DNA from: Thermoplasmata archaeon
GTDB taxonomy: Archaea > Thermoplasmatota > Thermoplasmata > Thermoplasmatales > GCA-001856825
NCBI GenBank assembly: GCA_021831005.1
Contig: JAKBNO010000008.1
Span: forward strand, 1,675-11,679
Length of the DNA: 10,005 bases
Reading direction: 5' to 3'
The translations under genes and the position numbers were made by a program. Below are positions 1-6,604 of the stretch, piece by piece. The notes beneath the pieces were generated by a model. The model saw only the letters and a list, made by a program, of their open reading frames with translations. It was not told the origin of the DNA and ran no database searches. Position 1 is the first letter of the stretch. Every line of letters begins with the position of its first letter.

Positions 1-425
1 CCTTGCTAATATATTTGCTTTTATCTTCTGATTCCGTTAAAGATCAAGAACTTCAATAAAAGAGATCAGGCTTCAGTTCAAACCTACAAGACGTCGTTTC
101 CTAAAGGATCTTGACATTTGAAGAACTCCACTGCGAAATTTCGATGGAGATGGTTTTACTTATTTTTCTACCGCAATAAAGGCCCATCAAGTGTGCCAGG
201 AATCGTATGCTTTTTTTTCCATGTTTTCATTAAAAAATTTGCGGCACAACGTTTGATATTGACTTTCTCCCCTTCAGGACATCTATCAATGATCCACCAT
301 TCTTATTTCCAATCTATTATTCTTGGGGTCGTTCCATTAAACCTTATTGTTTAATCAAAAAACGTGGGTTCCAATTTGGAACCCGCAAATATTTAGTCCC
401 AATTAATTTGCTTCAGTAAACTTCG
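1..425. other. AT-rich region without a confident gene
   Basis: No convincing coding sequence is visible on either strand. A plus-strand frame opening with TTG at 118 and ending at 354 is rich in Phe, Tyr and Lys, with no recognisable motif, and looks like chance. On the minus strand a stop-bounded frame at 168-302 has a more protein-like composition but no start codon, and a stop lies just upstream, so it may be a gene remnant. An AT-rich TATA-like patch near 7-17 could belong to a minus gene beyond the left edge. The right end of this stretch contains the terminator listed at 357-386. Confidence 0.5.
357..386 (-). terminator. Hairpin plus T-run terminator after the lysine-rich micro-gene
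   Basis: Positions 366-374 and 376-384 form a perfect 9-bp inverted repeat around one central base (gggttccaa / ttggaaccc). The stem can extend by G364-C386, with a wobble pair inside. Read on the minus strand, the hairpin is followed within a few bases by six T residues (362-357). It begins about 40 nt after the stop codon of the 22-residue gene at 426-494. This matches a hairpin plus T-run termination site; archaeal termination depends mainly on the T-run. The near-perfect palindrome could instead be a protein-binding site. Confidence 0.6.
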
Positions 426-494
426 TCACTTCTTTTTCTTTGGAGCAGCTTTCTTTTTGGGGGCTGCTTTCTTTGCCTTATTTTTAGTTGGCAT
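426..494 (-). CDS. Lysine-rich 22-residue micro-protein (histone-H1-tail-like composition)
   Basis: An ATG at 494-492 opens a 22-codon frame ending in TGA at 428-426. Eleven of the 22 residues are Lys, five Ala and three Pro. After Met-Pro-Thr the sequence becomes two near-copies of the motif AAPKKK and ends in four lysines. This resembles the tails of linker histones and some bacterial nucleoid proteins, so nucleic-acid or other polyanion binding is a reasonable inference. No family is assigned. There is no clear Shine-Dalgarno sequence; a weak TATA-like patch (ctaaagta, minus strand near 516-525) sits at about the right distance for a leaderless transcript. A hairpin plus T-run terminator follows, giving an isolated unit of roughly 140 nt. 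The match of frame, terminator and composition favours a real gene. Low complexity means chance or a C-terminal remnant of a longer basic protein cannot be excluded. Confidence 0.5.
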   Translation of the reverse strand: MPTKNKAKKAAPKKKAAPKKKK

Positions 495-954
495 CAATAA
501 TGAAATAGTTTTAATGTTACTTTAGTTTTGCCCTTCGGTAAGTGATCTCTAAAATTTATTACACAATTACACTTCAATATTCACTCATAATTTGCATTTA
601 GGAGATCTAGATAATTTAAGATTTTAGTTTCGATTCTCTTCAGTAAAAAGAGATACAGTTCAACGACTTAACTTAAGGTTCCTGTAATGACTTTTTGTTT
701 TTCTATGATGTTCAATTTTCTTGATTATCAGAGCAACAAATTTTATTATCTATTTTTTCAACCTTGAATAAGTTGATTGCTTATGTAATATCTATTTGCA
801 CAGACAATGTAGATCGTTACCAATTATATAATTTCAAGGAACTGCGCAACTCACAAACATTAAAATTTCGAGAGCTGAACTCGGATGGGAGAGCCTTAGC
901 TAGCTAAACAAAGTTCGAATGACAGATCGAACTCCATCTTTCCAAGTTTGAGTA
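495..954. other. AT-rich intergenic region with inverted repeats
   Basis: No open frame with protein-like composition is seen. The stretch holds a perfect 12-bp AT palindrome (aattatataatt, 822-833) that resembles a TATA box, with no gene at the expected distance. A cluster of short inverted repeats lies at 867-938: an imperfect cgag/ctcg stem near 867-885, the 12-bp palindrome ttagctagctaa at 896-907, and a 7-bp stem agttcga/tcgaact at 912-933 with an 8-nt loop. A possible closing stem gatgg (884-888) / ccatc (934-938) would enclose the last two. These lie just beyond the 3' end of the minus-strand membrane-protein gene and could form part of its 3' end, a small RNA from the plus strand, or nothing functional. 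Confidence 0.4.
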
Positions 955-1320
955 TCAGCTCTTGTGGAAGGCATTTGCAACAAACGTACCGAGGAGAGCA
1001 CCGGAAAGACAGAGCCCCCCGTTGATCAAAAATATCAGGGCTATCAGTAAATCTGAGGGAATTCCTGCAATTGATCCTACCTCGACCATTAACGCTCCGA
1101 TGTGTCCAGTGGGAAGAGTGAGAAAAATCAGGAGGATTACTATTACTCCCCCAAGGAACCCAGAAAGTGTAGATATCAAGTACCCTTTTCTAATTATGAG
1201 GGAAGCAACAACTCCCGAAAAGAGGACCAGATACCAGACGTTGGTAAAAAGCAGGGCTGTTCCTAGAATCACCACTATCAAAAGGGAAACCACAAAACCC
1301 AGAATTCCACTAAATTTCAT
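955..1320 (-). CDS. Small four-helix integral membrane protein, unknown function
   Basis: This 121-residue protein is almost entirely hydrophobic. Likely membrane segments lie at about residues 5-25, 27-43, 48-69 and 86-116, with short basic or polar links (Arg44-Lys45, and the loop at 70-85 containing His73 and Glu80). No catalytic motif or named family is recognised. The start is well supported: its ATG shares one base with the TAA stop of the upstream acylase gene (TAATG at 1322-1318), and a G-rich Shine-Dalgarno-like stretch (gggggatc) lies a few bases upstream. The pair is therefore probably translationally coupled and co-transcribed. The arrangement suggests a membrane partner, stabiliser or export helper for the acylase, but that is inferred from position only. 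Confidence 0.8.
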   Translation of the reverse strand: MKFSGILGFVVSLLIVVILGTALLFTNVWYLVLFSGVVASLIIRKGYLISTLSGFLGGVIVILLIFLTLPTGHIGALMVEVGSIAGIPSDLLIALIFLINGGLCLSGALLGTFVANAFHKS

Positions 1321-3818
1321 TAAGATCCCCCTGGCACGAGCGTGATTGTATCCATAGTTTCATTGGAAGGAATAGAAGTTGGGGTAGGATAGTAAAGCAG
1401 AGGCAAATATGTACCATTTATCCAGCCATTAACGTAGTTCGCATAGAGGGGACTGGCTGGATCTTCGCTCTCCCCTCCGGGATAGATTCCAAAGGAACGA
1501 GATACGTTGGACATATTGACCACCATTTCCCAACTCTGGCCTCCTGTGGGGTAATTGTTCGGGCCAACACCCGAAGCATCGTTGGGAGTGTTGAAGTCCC
1601 CTCCTTTTGAAAACGGTCCAACGTTAAACTCGCTCAATCCGAATAGATTAGGGAATAAGAATCCATAGAATTTCCCCCACGAGTAGTTGCCGGATGGATA
1701 CTTCTGGTCAAGGTAACTCATTGCTTGTACTACTGCCTCTGTAACTAGGTTCTTCATGCTGATGTTGGAGAAGGGAGAAGCGTTTCCCGTTAGGATTGCG
1801 TTTAGCAAGTCTATCTCCATAGAAGCCGAGCCTGCGGTATTGGGATAGCTCCCTCCCATTCCTGAAGGGATTCCTAAGGTAGCATTAAATTCCGGCAGTA
1901 TGCCGTATTGTTCAAGGAAAGGAAGAAACGTATCATTGAAGAGATACATATAACTGAAGAACCAGACGGATGCTGCAAGGGAGTCCGCGGTCATGTTGTA
2001 ATTCCATGCCGACAGCAGAGAATATGCTCTCTCCACAGATGCATTGGTATTCCCCTGAAGGTAACTTAGGATATGGGGAACGGCTGCCTGTGCCTCGTAG
2101 TCTGTATAGTTGGTTCCCTGGAAATTCACAATATTGGTTTCAGAAACCATCGAGTGGTTTAGAAGATAGTTTACCTCCATCTGTGCCCTAAACCCATCGG
2201 AAAAGCTTTCCGTTGTCCCAAACCAGTATGGATATCCCGTACCCACTTGCCTTTGGTTAGAACTGACAATGAATCCCTGGGAGGGGTTCACGACCTGAGG
2301 AACCTTGTTGTAGGGGATAGCTCCGGAAATGTACTCAGTTCCATTCCCAGGCATTATTGATGAAGGGTTGTAGGCCGTCCCTCCAAAGATCGGATAATAA
2401 GAGGGTGAAATGTCTGCTATCATGGACTTGTTCGCGAAAGCGAAATTTTGGTAAGGCGCAACCCAAGACGATAAGTCACTTCTAAACTGAGTCCAGTTAG
2501 CTGCAGTGTCGATTTGGAGAAATGTTCCAATCTCGTTGCTGACCATATTGCCTATCCAATCCATGACGAGTGCGGTGTTCCCTTGTTGGGCCATAATAGG
2601 TCCAAGGTTAGTCCAGTTCACATCAAATCCGTTGATTTGGTACGACTTCAATGGATACGCTGTGCCATTCCAGATGTAAGAGTCTCCTTGCAACTGCTGA
2701 ACAAAGAAGAAAGTACCCGAAGATATTGCCTGTGTGTCGGTAAGGGTCCACGCAATGTTTTGATTGAAACCGATTATTATTGCTGGGGCACCTGGCAGAA
2801 CAACTCCATAAACGTCTAACCCTGGCCCGACCAGTTGAACTTGAAACCATATTGCAGGAAGCGAAAATCCGAGGACAGGTCCTCCCATAAGCAGAGGAGA
2901 GCCAGTTGTCGTCCTGTTCCCCGCAACTACTATCTCATTGCTGTGATCGCTCGTGCTGAAGTTGAAATAGGTTGGAGGATCGTACTTGAATTGTTGAAGC
3001 AAGTTTTCTGCAAGAGAGAGGACTGTGGAATTAATTGGATATGTGTTGTGTGAAAGACTCAGAACTGAATGATTTGTCGAGCCTCCGTAACCTCCATAGT
3101 AATAGTTTTGCACGGGGGAAAAGGTTGGAATCAAATCGTAAGTCAAATTTCCTAACGTGCTGTAAAGAACGGCAAATTGAAGGGAATCGGAGCCAAATTC
3201 CAATTGCTGTGTCATTAATTCCTGAACAGCATATGAATATACAGGAGTCCAGTAATACGGCTTAACTCCTAACAACTTAAACAAAACCGGAACCGTGTGA
3301 TGAGATTCCGAATAGTTTATGGACGCATTTATTCCACTCGAGTAGGATTGCATAGCTTCTTTCGTCAAAAGGTCCGTTGCATTTACGGACGCATTGTTTA
3401 CTACGCTGTTCCAGTCTTTCTGGGCAGTTATAGGTGCACCAGTCAGGGTCTGGAATTTATCGTAGTTGTAGTACGAGCTCCCAAAGATCGACTGCATTTG
3501 ACCCATACCTTCAAGACCAAACACCTCGATCTCCTCAAGTCTCTCTTTTGCTTGGATGAACCCGAGCGCATAGTATAGGTCCTTTGTGCTTGATGCATAT
3601 ATGTGATAAACACCATAACTGTCCTGGACTACCACCACCTTGCCAGTTAGACCTGGCAGCGATATTGACTCATTTCCTATCACCAGGTTTCTAGTATTTT
3701 GAATTACTCCCGTTGAAGGGTTCAGTATGGAAATCAGAGGGGAGAATGAACCTAAGACAACTATAATTACTACAATCAAGACTCCAGCTATAGGAGCTAT
3801 TAATGCCCTCTTTCTCAT
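1320..3818 (-). CDS. Penicillin-acylase family (S45, Ntn-hydrolase) secreted protein
   Basis: The 832-residue product belongs to the penicillin/acyl-homoserine-lactone acylase family, Ntn amidohydrolases made as a precursor that cleaves itself before a catalytic serine. A positively charged start and a hydrophobic stretch at about residues 6-24 act as signal or membrane anchor. The alpha-chain signature (VVQDSYGVYHIYA, then ALGFIQAKERL) lies at about residues 63-94. The conserved SNEIVVAG-type segment contains the expected nucleophile, about Ser293, preceded by a region suited to a removable linker. Family features follow it: the GP..G.S.PAIWFQVQL and VLPGAPAIIIGFN segments, and an SSNQR stretch at the place of the catalytic Asn. 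I count 27 N-X-S/T sequons, indicating a heavily glycosylated extracellular enzyme. Start choice: ATG at 3818 lies about 25 nt after a TATA-like box; a TTG one codon upstream is less likely. The substrate (amide, lactam, peptide-like) cannot be told. Confidence 0.88.
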   Translation of the reverse strand: MRKRALIAPIAGVLIVVIIVVLGSFSPLISILNPSTGVIQNTRNLVIGNESISLPGLTGKVVVVQDSYGVYHIYASSTKDLYYALGFIQAKERLEEIEVFGLEGMGQMQSIFGSSYYNYDKFQTLTGAPITAQKDWNSVVNNASVNATDLLTKEAMQSYSSGINASINYSESHHTVPVLFKLLGVKPYYWTPVYSYAVQELMTQQLEFGSDSLQFAVLYSTLGNLTYDLIPTFSPVQNYYYGGYGGSTNHSVLSLSHNTYPINSTVLSLAENLLQQFKYDPPTYFNFSTSDHSNEIVVAGNRTTTGSPLLMGGPVLGFSLPAIWFQVQLVGPGLDVYGVVLPGAPAIIIGFNQNIAWTLTDTQAISSGTFFFVQQLQGDSYIWNGTAYPLKSYQINGFDVNWTNLGPIMAQQGNTALVMDWIGNMVSNEIGTFLQIDTAANWTQFRSDLSSWVAPYQNFAFANKSMIADISPSYYPIFGGTAYNPSSIMPGNGTEYISGAIPYNKVPQVVNPSQGFIVSSNQRQVGTGYPYWFGTTESFSDGFRAQMEVNYLLNHSMVSETNIVNFQGTNYTDYEAQAAVPHILSYLQGNTNASVERAYSLLSAWNYNMTADSLAASVWFFSYMYLFNDTFLPFLEQYGILPEFNATLGIPSGMGGSYPNTAGSASMEIDLLNAILTGNASPFSNISMKNLVTEAVVQAMSYLDQKYPSGNYSWGKFYGFLFPNLFGLSEFNVGPFSKGGDFNTPNDASGVGPNNYPTGGQSWEMVVNMSNVSRSFGIYPGGESEDPASPLYANYVNGWINGTYLPLLYYPTPTSIPSNETMDTITLVPGGS

Positions 3819-3837
3819 CAAAAAACATTGATTTTCA

Positions 3838-3848
3838 CTTATTTAACT
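3838..3848 (-). promoter_or_regulatory. TATA-like box of the acylase gene
   Basis: On the minus strand the sequence reads agttaaataag. Its centre is about 25 nt upstream of the ATG at 3818, the normal archaeal TATA-to-start-site distance. The acylase mRNA would therefore be leaderless or nearly so, which agrees with the absence of a Shine-Dalgarno sequence. Confidence 0.5.
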
Positions 3849-3870
3849 ATTTTTAGCCTTAACAAGTTTC

Positions 3871-3887
3871 TTCAAGAAGATCTTGAA
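3871..3887. other. Perfect 7-bp inverted repeat between tRNA-Ser and the acylase promoter
   Basis: The arms ttcaaga (3871-3877) and tcttgaa (3881-3887) flank a 3-nt loop. It lies about 50 nt past the tRNA 3' end and about 23 nt upstream of the acylase TATA-like box. No long T-run follows, so it is a weak terminator candidate; an operator for the acylase gene is equally possible. Confidence 0.35.
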
Positions 3888-3935
3888 AAGCAAAGTGAAC
3901 ATCACGGAAACAAGAAACAATTTGGCCTATTGGAA

Positions 3936-4015
3936 CGCGGGGAGGGGGAATCGAACCCCCGATCCCATAGGGAATGGCTTAGCAGGCCATCGCCTTACCG
4001 CTCGGCTATCCCCGC
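3936..4015 (-). tRNA. tRNA-Ser (anticodon GCU, reads AGC/AGU)
   Basis: The minus strand folds as a complete class II tRNA of 80 nt. The acceptor stem GCGGGGA pairs with TCCCCGC. The D arm is GCC-GAGCGGTAA-GGC. The anticodon arm is ATGGC-CTGCTAA-GCCAT, with GCT at its centre. A long variable arm (TCCC-TAT-GGGA) is the hallmark of serine and leucine tRNAs. The T arm is GGGGG-TTCGATT-CCCCC. The discriminator base is G, as expected for serine, and CCA is not encoded. No intron is present. The 5' end overlaps the final codons of the upstream 72-residue CDS, and no TATA box is well placed for the tRNA alone, so it may be made from a shared transcript cut by RNase P. Confidence 0.96.
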
Positions 4016-4224
4016 TGTATCTTACCGTATTTATCAGACATCTCAGTAGCAAGTTGTTCAAGAATTTCTTCCAAATCTTCACCTTCTAGAACCAATTCGT
4101 CTCCGTTCGAGTAAGAGATGACTACCCTGAATGACTCGCCATCGTGATAAACATCGACCTCTCCAAGTTTCTGCATCACAATCAAACGTGATAAATGCTC
4201 TATATTAACATTTTCTGTTCTCAA
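4006..4224 (-). CDS. Small conserved-looking acidic protein overlapping tRNA-Ser
   Basis: A 72-residue frame starts with TTG at 4224 and ends with TAG at 4008-4006, inside the tRNA. The composition looks genuine: an N-terminal helix, an alternating beta-type stretch (VDVYHDGESFRVVISY, about residues 23-38), then a strongly acidic helix (LEGEDLEEILEQL, about 46-58). No family is recognised. The TTG is supported by the TATA-like element at 4248-4259, whose centre is about 29 nt upstream, implying a leaderless or near-leaderless message. An internal ATG at 4176 (residue 17) is the alternative start and would give 56 residues. The last three sense codons and the stop overlap the tRNA 5' end, so RNase P processing would destroy the 3' end of this message. 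Confidence 0.6.
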   Translation of the reverse strand: MRTENVNIEHLSRLIVMQKLGEVDVYHDGESFRVVISYSNGDELVLEGEDLEEILEQLATEMSDKYGKIQRG

Positions 4225-4247
4225 TTAGCTCAAAACGCTGCATGAAT

Positions 4248-4259
4248 CTTTATTTATTG
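4248..4259. promoter_or_regulatory. Shared divergent TATA-like element
   Basis: The sequence ctttatttattg (plus), or caataaataaag (minus), is TATA-like on both strands. Its centre is about 26 nt before the ATG at 4280 on the plus strand and about 29 nt before the TTG at 4224 on the minus strand. One element may therefore set both start sites, giving leaderless messages each way. This also argues for ATG 4280 rather than the in-frame TTG codons at 4262 and 4271. Confidence 0.5.
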
Positions 4260-4279
4260 AATTGAATTCATTGCGAGAA

Positions 4280-4804
4280 ATGGAACGAACTGATGAGGAA
4301 GAGCGAAAGATAGTTTACACAGGTCTGGCAACATATGCCAAAGATCCCTATGTAAACGAGTCGTTCGCTGATCTCCTGAAAGTTCTGGAGTCTGAGAAGA
4401 GGGATGGACTGGTGAATGTGGTCATAGCTGACAGGGAGGTGGGCACCCTGCGGATTGAAACAGGCAAGATATTTTTGAACGAGATAGTGGATCAAACGCC
4501 TCAAGAGCTCGGATTGCTGAAGAAGTATCCGGTTTATGGAAGAATCGCCATGAAATCCCTGATGGAGAAGTACATCGATACCGTCGCCAACGATGCAATT
4601 GAGGATACTGCTTTCCTCAATGGTATAAGGAGCGACCCAGACAACAGAAAGGTAGACGAACAGAACTTCATCCTCCTCCTGTGGGATAGATACTGGAACG
4701 TGTTTTCTAGATTCAAGGGCGATTCTAAAGACGGAATCTACATTGTATCCGAAAGAAACATCTGGGACGAGGGAGACACGAATTCTTTCAACGAACCAAG
4801 TTAG
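4280..4804 (+). CDS. Uncharacterised 174-residue soluble protein
   Basis: I do not recognise a family. The protein starts with a charged segment (MERTDEEERK), has a hydrophobic/acidic helical region at about residues 25-45, a possible beta hairpin at about 46-62 (VNVVIADREVGTLRIETG), a helical middle, and a Trp-rich C-terminal part (LLWDRYWNVFSRF at about 130-142). There is no signal peptide, membrane segment, cysteine cluster or nucleotide-binding loop. ATG 4280 is chosen because it sits at the expected distance from the TATA-like box at 4248-4259 and no Shine-Dalgarno sequence is present; upstream in-frame TTGs at 4262 or 4271 would add at most six residues. Its stop overlaps that of the converging HMG-CoA reductase gene. 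Function is unknown. Confidence 0.75.
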   Translation: MERTDEEERKIVYTGLATYAKDPYVNESFADLLKVLESEKRDGLVNVVIADREVGTLRIETGKIFLNEIVDQTPQELGLLKKYPVYGRIAMKSLMEKYIDTVANDAIEDTAFLNGIRSDPDNRKVDEQNFILLLWDRYWNVFSRFKGDSKDGIYIVSERNIWDEGDTNSFNEPS

Positions 4805-6063
4805 TCTTTACCCCTGACCAGTTTCAGCATTTCGGCGGCTACGTCTGCTCTTATTTTCCTTTCCTTCACCATCATTTCTGCCACTCTGTCAATTTCAGTT
4901 CCTTTTGCCCCAGCGGATACTGCAACATTCCTCGCATGAAGTTCCATGTGCCCTTTCTGGATTCCTTCCATTGCAAGCGCTCTGATTGCTCCAAAATTCT
5001 GGGCAAGTCCAACTGATGCAAGAACGTTCGCAAATTCCTTTGCTGATCCTATCCCCAGTATCTTCCTCATAAGTTTGGCTTTAGGATGGGTGGCCGTTGC
5101 CCCTCCAACAATACCTACAGCAAGAGGTAGTTCGAGGTACCCCGTCAAGTCCCCTTCATCATTTATTTCCCACCTGCTAAGAGAAGTATATCCGTTGATG
5201 GCTGCGTACGAGTGAGCTCCGGCCTCAATGGCCCTCCAATCGTTTGCCGTAGCCAAGAGGACGGCGTCAATTCCATTCATGATTCCTTTGTTGTGAGTGG
5301 TCGCCCTGTAAGGGTCATCTCTCGCGAACTTGTATGCCTCCACTATACCTTCAACTGCTTCATCCCCGCCAATTGTCTTCTTGTCGAAGACGGCATAAGA
5401 ACTTGTCATCCTGTATGTCGCAAGATTGCTGAGAATCCTCAGCCTGACGTTTCCCCCTGAAATCTCAGAAATGTGCGGGGCGAGGTATTCTGCCATGGTA
5501 TTCACTGCATTTGCTCCCATTGCGTCTCTGACATCAACGAGAAGATGAACAACCACCATTGGTTCTTTCTCATCGATGACTCTCACTTCTATGTCCTTGG
5601 CTCCTCCTCCGAACTTTACAAGTACGGGGTCCTGTGTGTTAGCCATTTCTAGAAGTTCTTTCTTTTTTTCCAGTATCCTGAATTTAGCCCCGAACGGATC
5701 TGGTACTCCCGTGAGTTCAATCTGCCCGATCATAATCGGTTCTGTAGACACGGACCTGAACCCTCCCTTGACTCTCGCCATCCTGGCAGCATTCGAGGCG
5801 GCGGCAACTACACTTGGCTCCTCGATTGCCATGGGCACCAGGTAGTCCTTCCCATTTACGAGAAAATTTACTGCGATACCAATAGGGACTTCCATAACAG
5901 AAACAACGTTCTCTATCATGTGATCTGCAGAAGTTTCCCCGAGTCCTCCCATGTTCTTAAGAATGGACATCTCTTCGTCGTTTAGATTCCCCACCTTTTT
6001 CAAGATCTCTCTTCGCTCTTCCACTGACAGCTTATAGAATCCAGAAATGCTTGAACTGGGCAT
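4801..6063 (-). CDS. hmgA: Hydroxymethylglutaryl-CoA reductase, class II
   Basis: This enzyme reduces HMG-CoA to mevalonate, the committed step of isoprenoid synthesis and so of archaeal ether lipids. The 420-residue length and motifs fit the soluble class II type. Visible are ENVVSVMEVPIGIA (51-64), EEPSVVAAAS with the catalytic Glu (81-90), DAMGAN of the nucleotide-binding region (180-185), THNKGIMNGIDAV with the catalytic Lys259, NDWRAIEAGAH with the catalytic Asp275, GIVGGATATHPKA (317-329), and GHMELHARNVA with the catalytic His (371-381). Most archaea use class I; class II in Thermoplasmata and Archaeoglobus is generally explained by transfer from bacteria. Start choice: ATG 6063 lies about 25 nt after a TATA-like box; the in-frame GTG at 6108 would place that box inside the gene and add 15 atypical residues. 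Cofactor preference (NADH or NADPH) is not clear from sequence. Confidence 0.95.
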   Translation of the reverse strand: MPSSSISGFYKLSVEERREILKKVGNLNDEEMSILKNMGGLGETSADHMIENVVSVMEVPIGIAVNFLVNGKDYLVPMAIEEPSVVAAASNAARMARVKGGFRSVSTEPIMIGQIELTGVPDPFGAKFRILEKKKELLEMANTQDPVLVKFGGGAKDIEVRVIDEKEPMVVVHLLVDVRDAMGANAVNTMAEYLAPHISEISGGNVRLRILSNLATYRMTSSYAVFDKKTIGGDEAVEGIVEAYKFARDDPYRATTHNKGIMNGIDAVLLATANDWRAIEAGAHSYAAINGYTSLSRWEINDEGDLTGYLELPLAVGIVGGATATHPKAKLMRKILGIGSAKEFANVLASVGLAQNFGAIRALAMEGIQKGHMELHARNVAVSAGAKGTEIDRVAEMMVKERKIRADVAAEMLKLVRGKD

Positions 6064-6081
6064 GGGAGATGATGAAGGGGG

Positions 6082-6103
6082 CAAATAAAGATTTATCTTT
6101 ATT
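6082..6103. promoter_or_regulatory. Divergent promoter between HMG-CoA reductase and tsr3
   Basis: The minus strand carries aatctttatttg (6093-6082), centred about 25 nt before the reductase ATG at 6063. The plus strand carries atttatctttatt (6091-6103), about 22-27 nt before the tsr3 ATG at 6119. The two TATA-like elements touch or overlap, so initiation complexes in the two directions could compete. Both messages would be leaderless or nearly so. Confidence 0.5.
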
Positions 6104-6118
6104 CTCACTTCAAACTTG

Positions 6119-6604
6119 ATGGTTAGGGACCAGCCACTGATCCTTTACAAGAGCGAGGATGATCCGAAGAAGTGCACTGCTAGAAAACTCAAGAGGTTCG
6201 GACTTGCAACCTTCATCAGCAGGATCCCGTCGAACAGCATCATACTCTATTCTGATTCGCAGTTGAGGCTATCACCTGAAGATTCACATCACCAGCACCT
6301 TGTTGCTATAGACGTGTCGTGGGAGAACGTGGATAACTACCACTTCGACCGATATTCGGTGAGATCTCTGCCCTTCTTGCTCGCCGCAAATCCTGTGAAC
6401 TATGGAAAGCCGTACAAGCTGTCGACTGTTGAGGCGATAGCGGCATCGTACTACATACTTGGAAAGAGGGACGTAGCACTCAGGCTGTTGGGGAAGTTCT
6501 CGTGGGGGATCCAATTCATAAATTTGAATGGGAACCCGCTCAACGATTATTCAAAGGCAAAGAATTCTAATGAAATAATTGAAATTGAAAAACAATACTT
6601 CTAA
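6119..6604 (+). CDS. tsr3: Tsr3-type SSU rRNA aminocarboxypropyltransferase (DUF367)
   Basis: Tsr3 transfers the 3-amino-3-carboxypropyl group of S-adenosylmethionine to a (pseudo)uridine in the loop of helix 31 of small-subunit rRNA, near the decoding site. The 161-residue product matches the short archaeal form. It has the N-terminal DDPKKCTARKLKRFGLA block (14-30), the central LVAIDVSWENVD block (61-72), the strongly conserved LPFLLAANPVNYGKPYKLS block (84-102) that contributes to the SAM and RNA pocket, and the FSWG.QF.NLN..PL.DY ending (127-144). The usual Cys of the DCSW motif is Val here. The in-frame TTG at 6116 directly precedes ATG 6119; ATG is preferred. The gene is divergent from HMG-CoA reductase and its stop overlaps that of the converging PP-loop gene by 4 bp. 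Confidence 0.92.
   Translation: MVRDQPLILYKSEDDPKKCTARKLKRFGLATFISRIPSNSIILYSDSQLRLSPEDSHHQHLVAIDVSWENVDNYHFDRYSVRSLPFLLAANPVNYGKPYKLSTVEAIAASYYILGKRDVALRLLGKFSWGIQFINLNGNPLNDYSKAKNSNEIIEIEKQYF

Noticed and set aside
118..354. 78-codon plus-strand frame starting with TTG
   Set aside because: Aromatic and Lys-rich composition expected of random AT-rich DNA, no motif, no ribosome site; the opposite strand looks more protein-like.
900..935. Second tRNA suggested by gttcgaat in a T-loop-like context
   Set aside because: The flanking bases do not form a T stem, and no acceptor or anticodon arm can be drawn.
3828..4089. Two plus-strand frames crossing the tRNA, one containing a GNRTPDP-like motif
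   Set aside because: This is the classic spurious translation of the antisense strand of a class II tRNA; no independent support for a gene.
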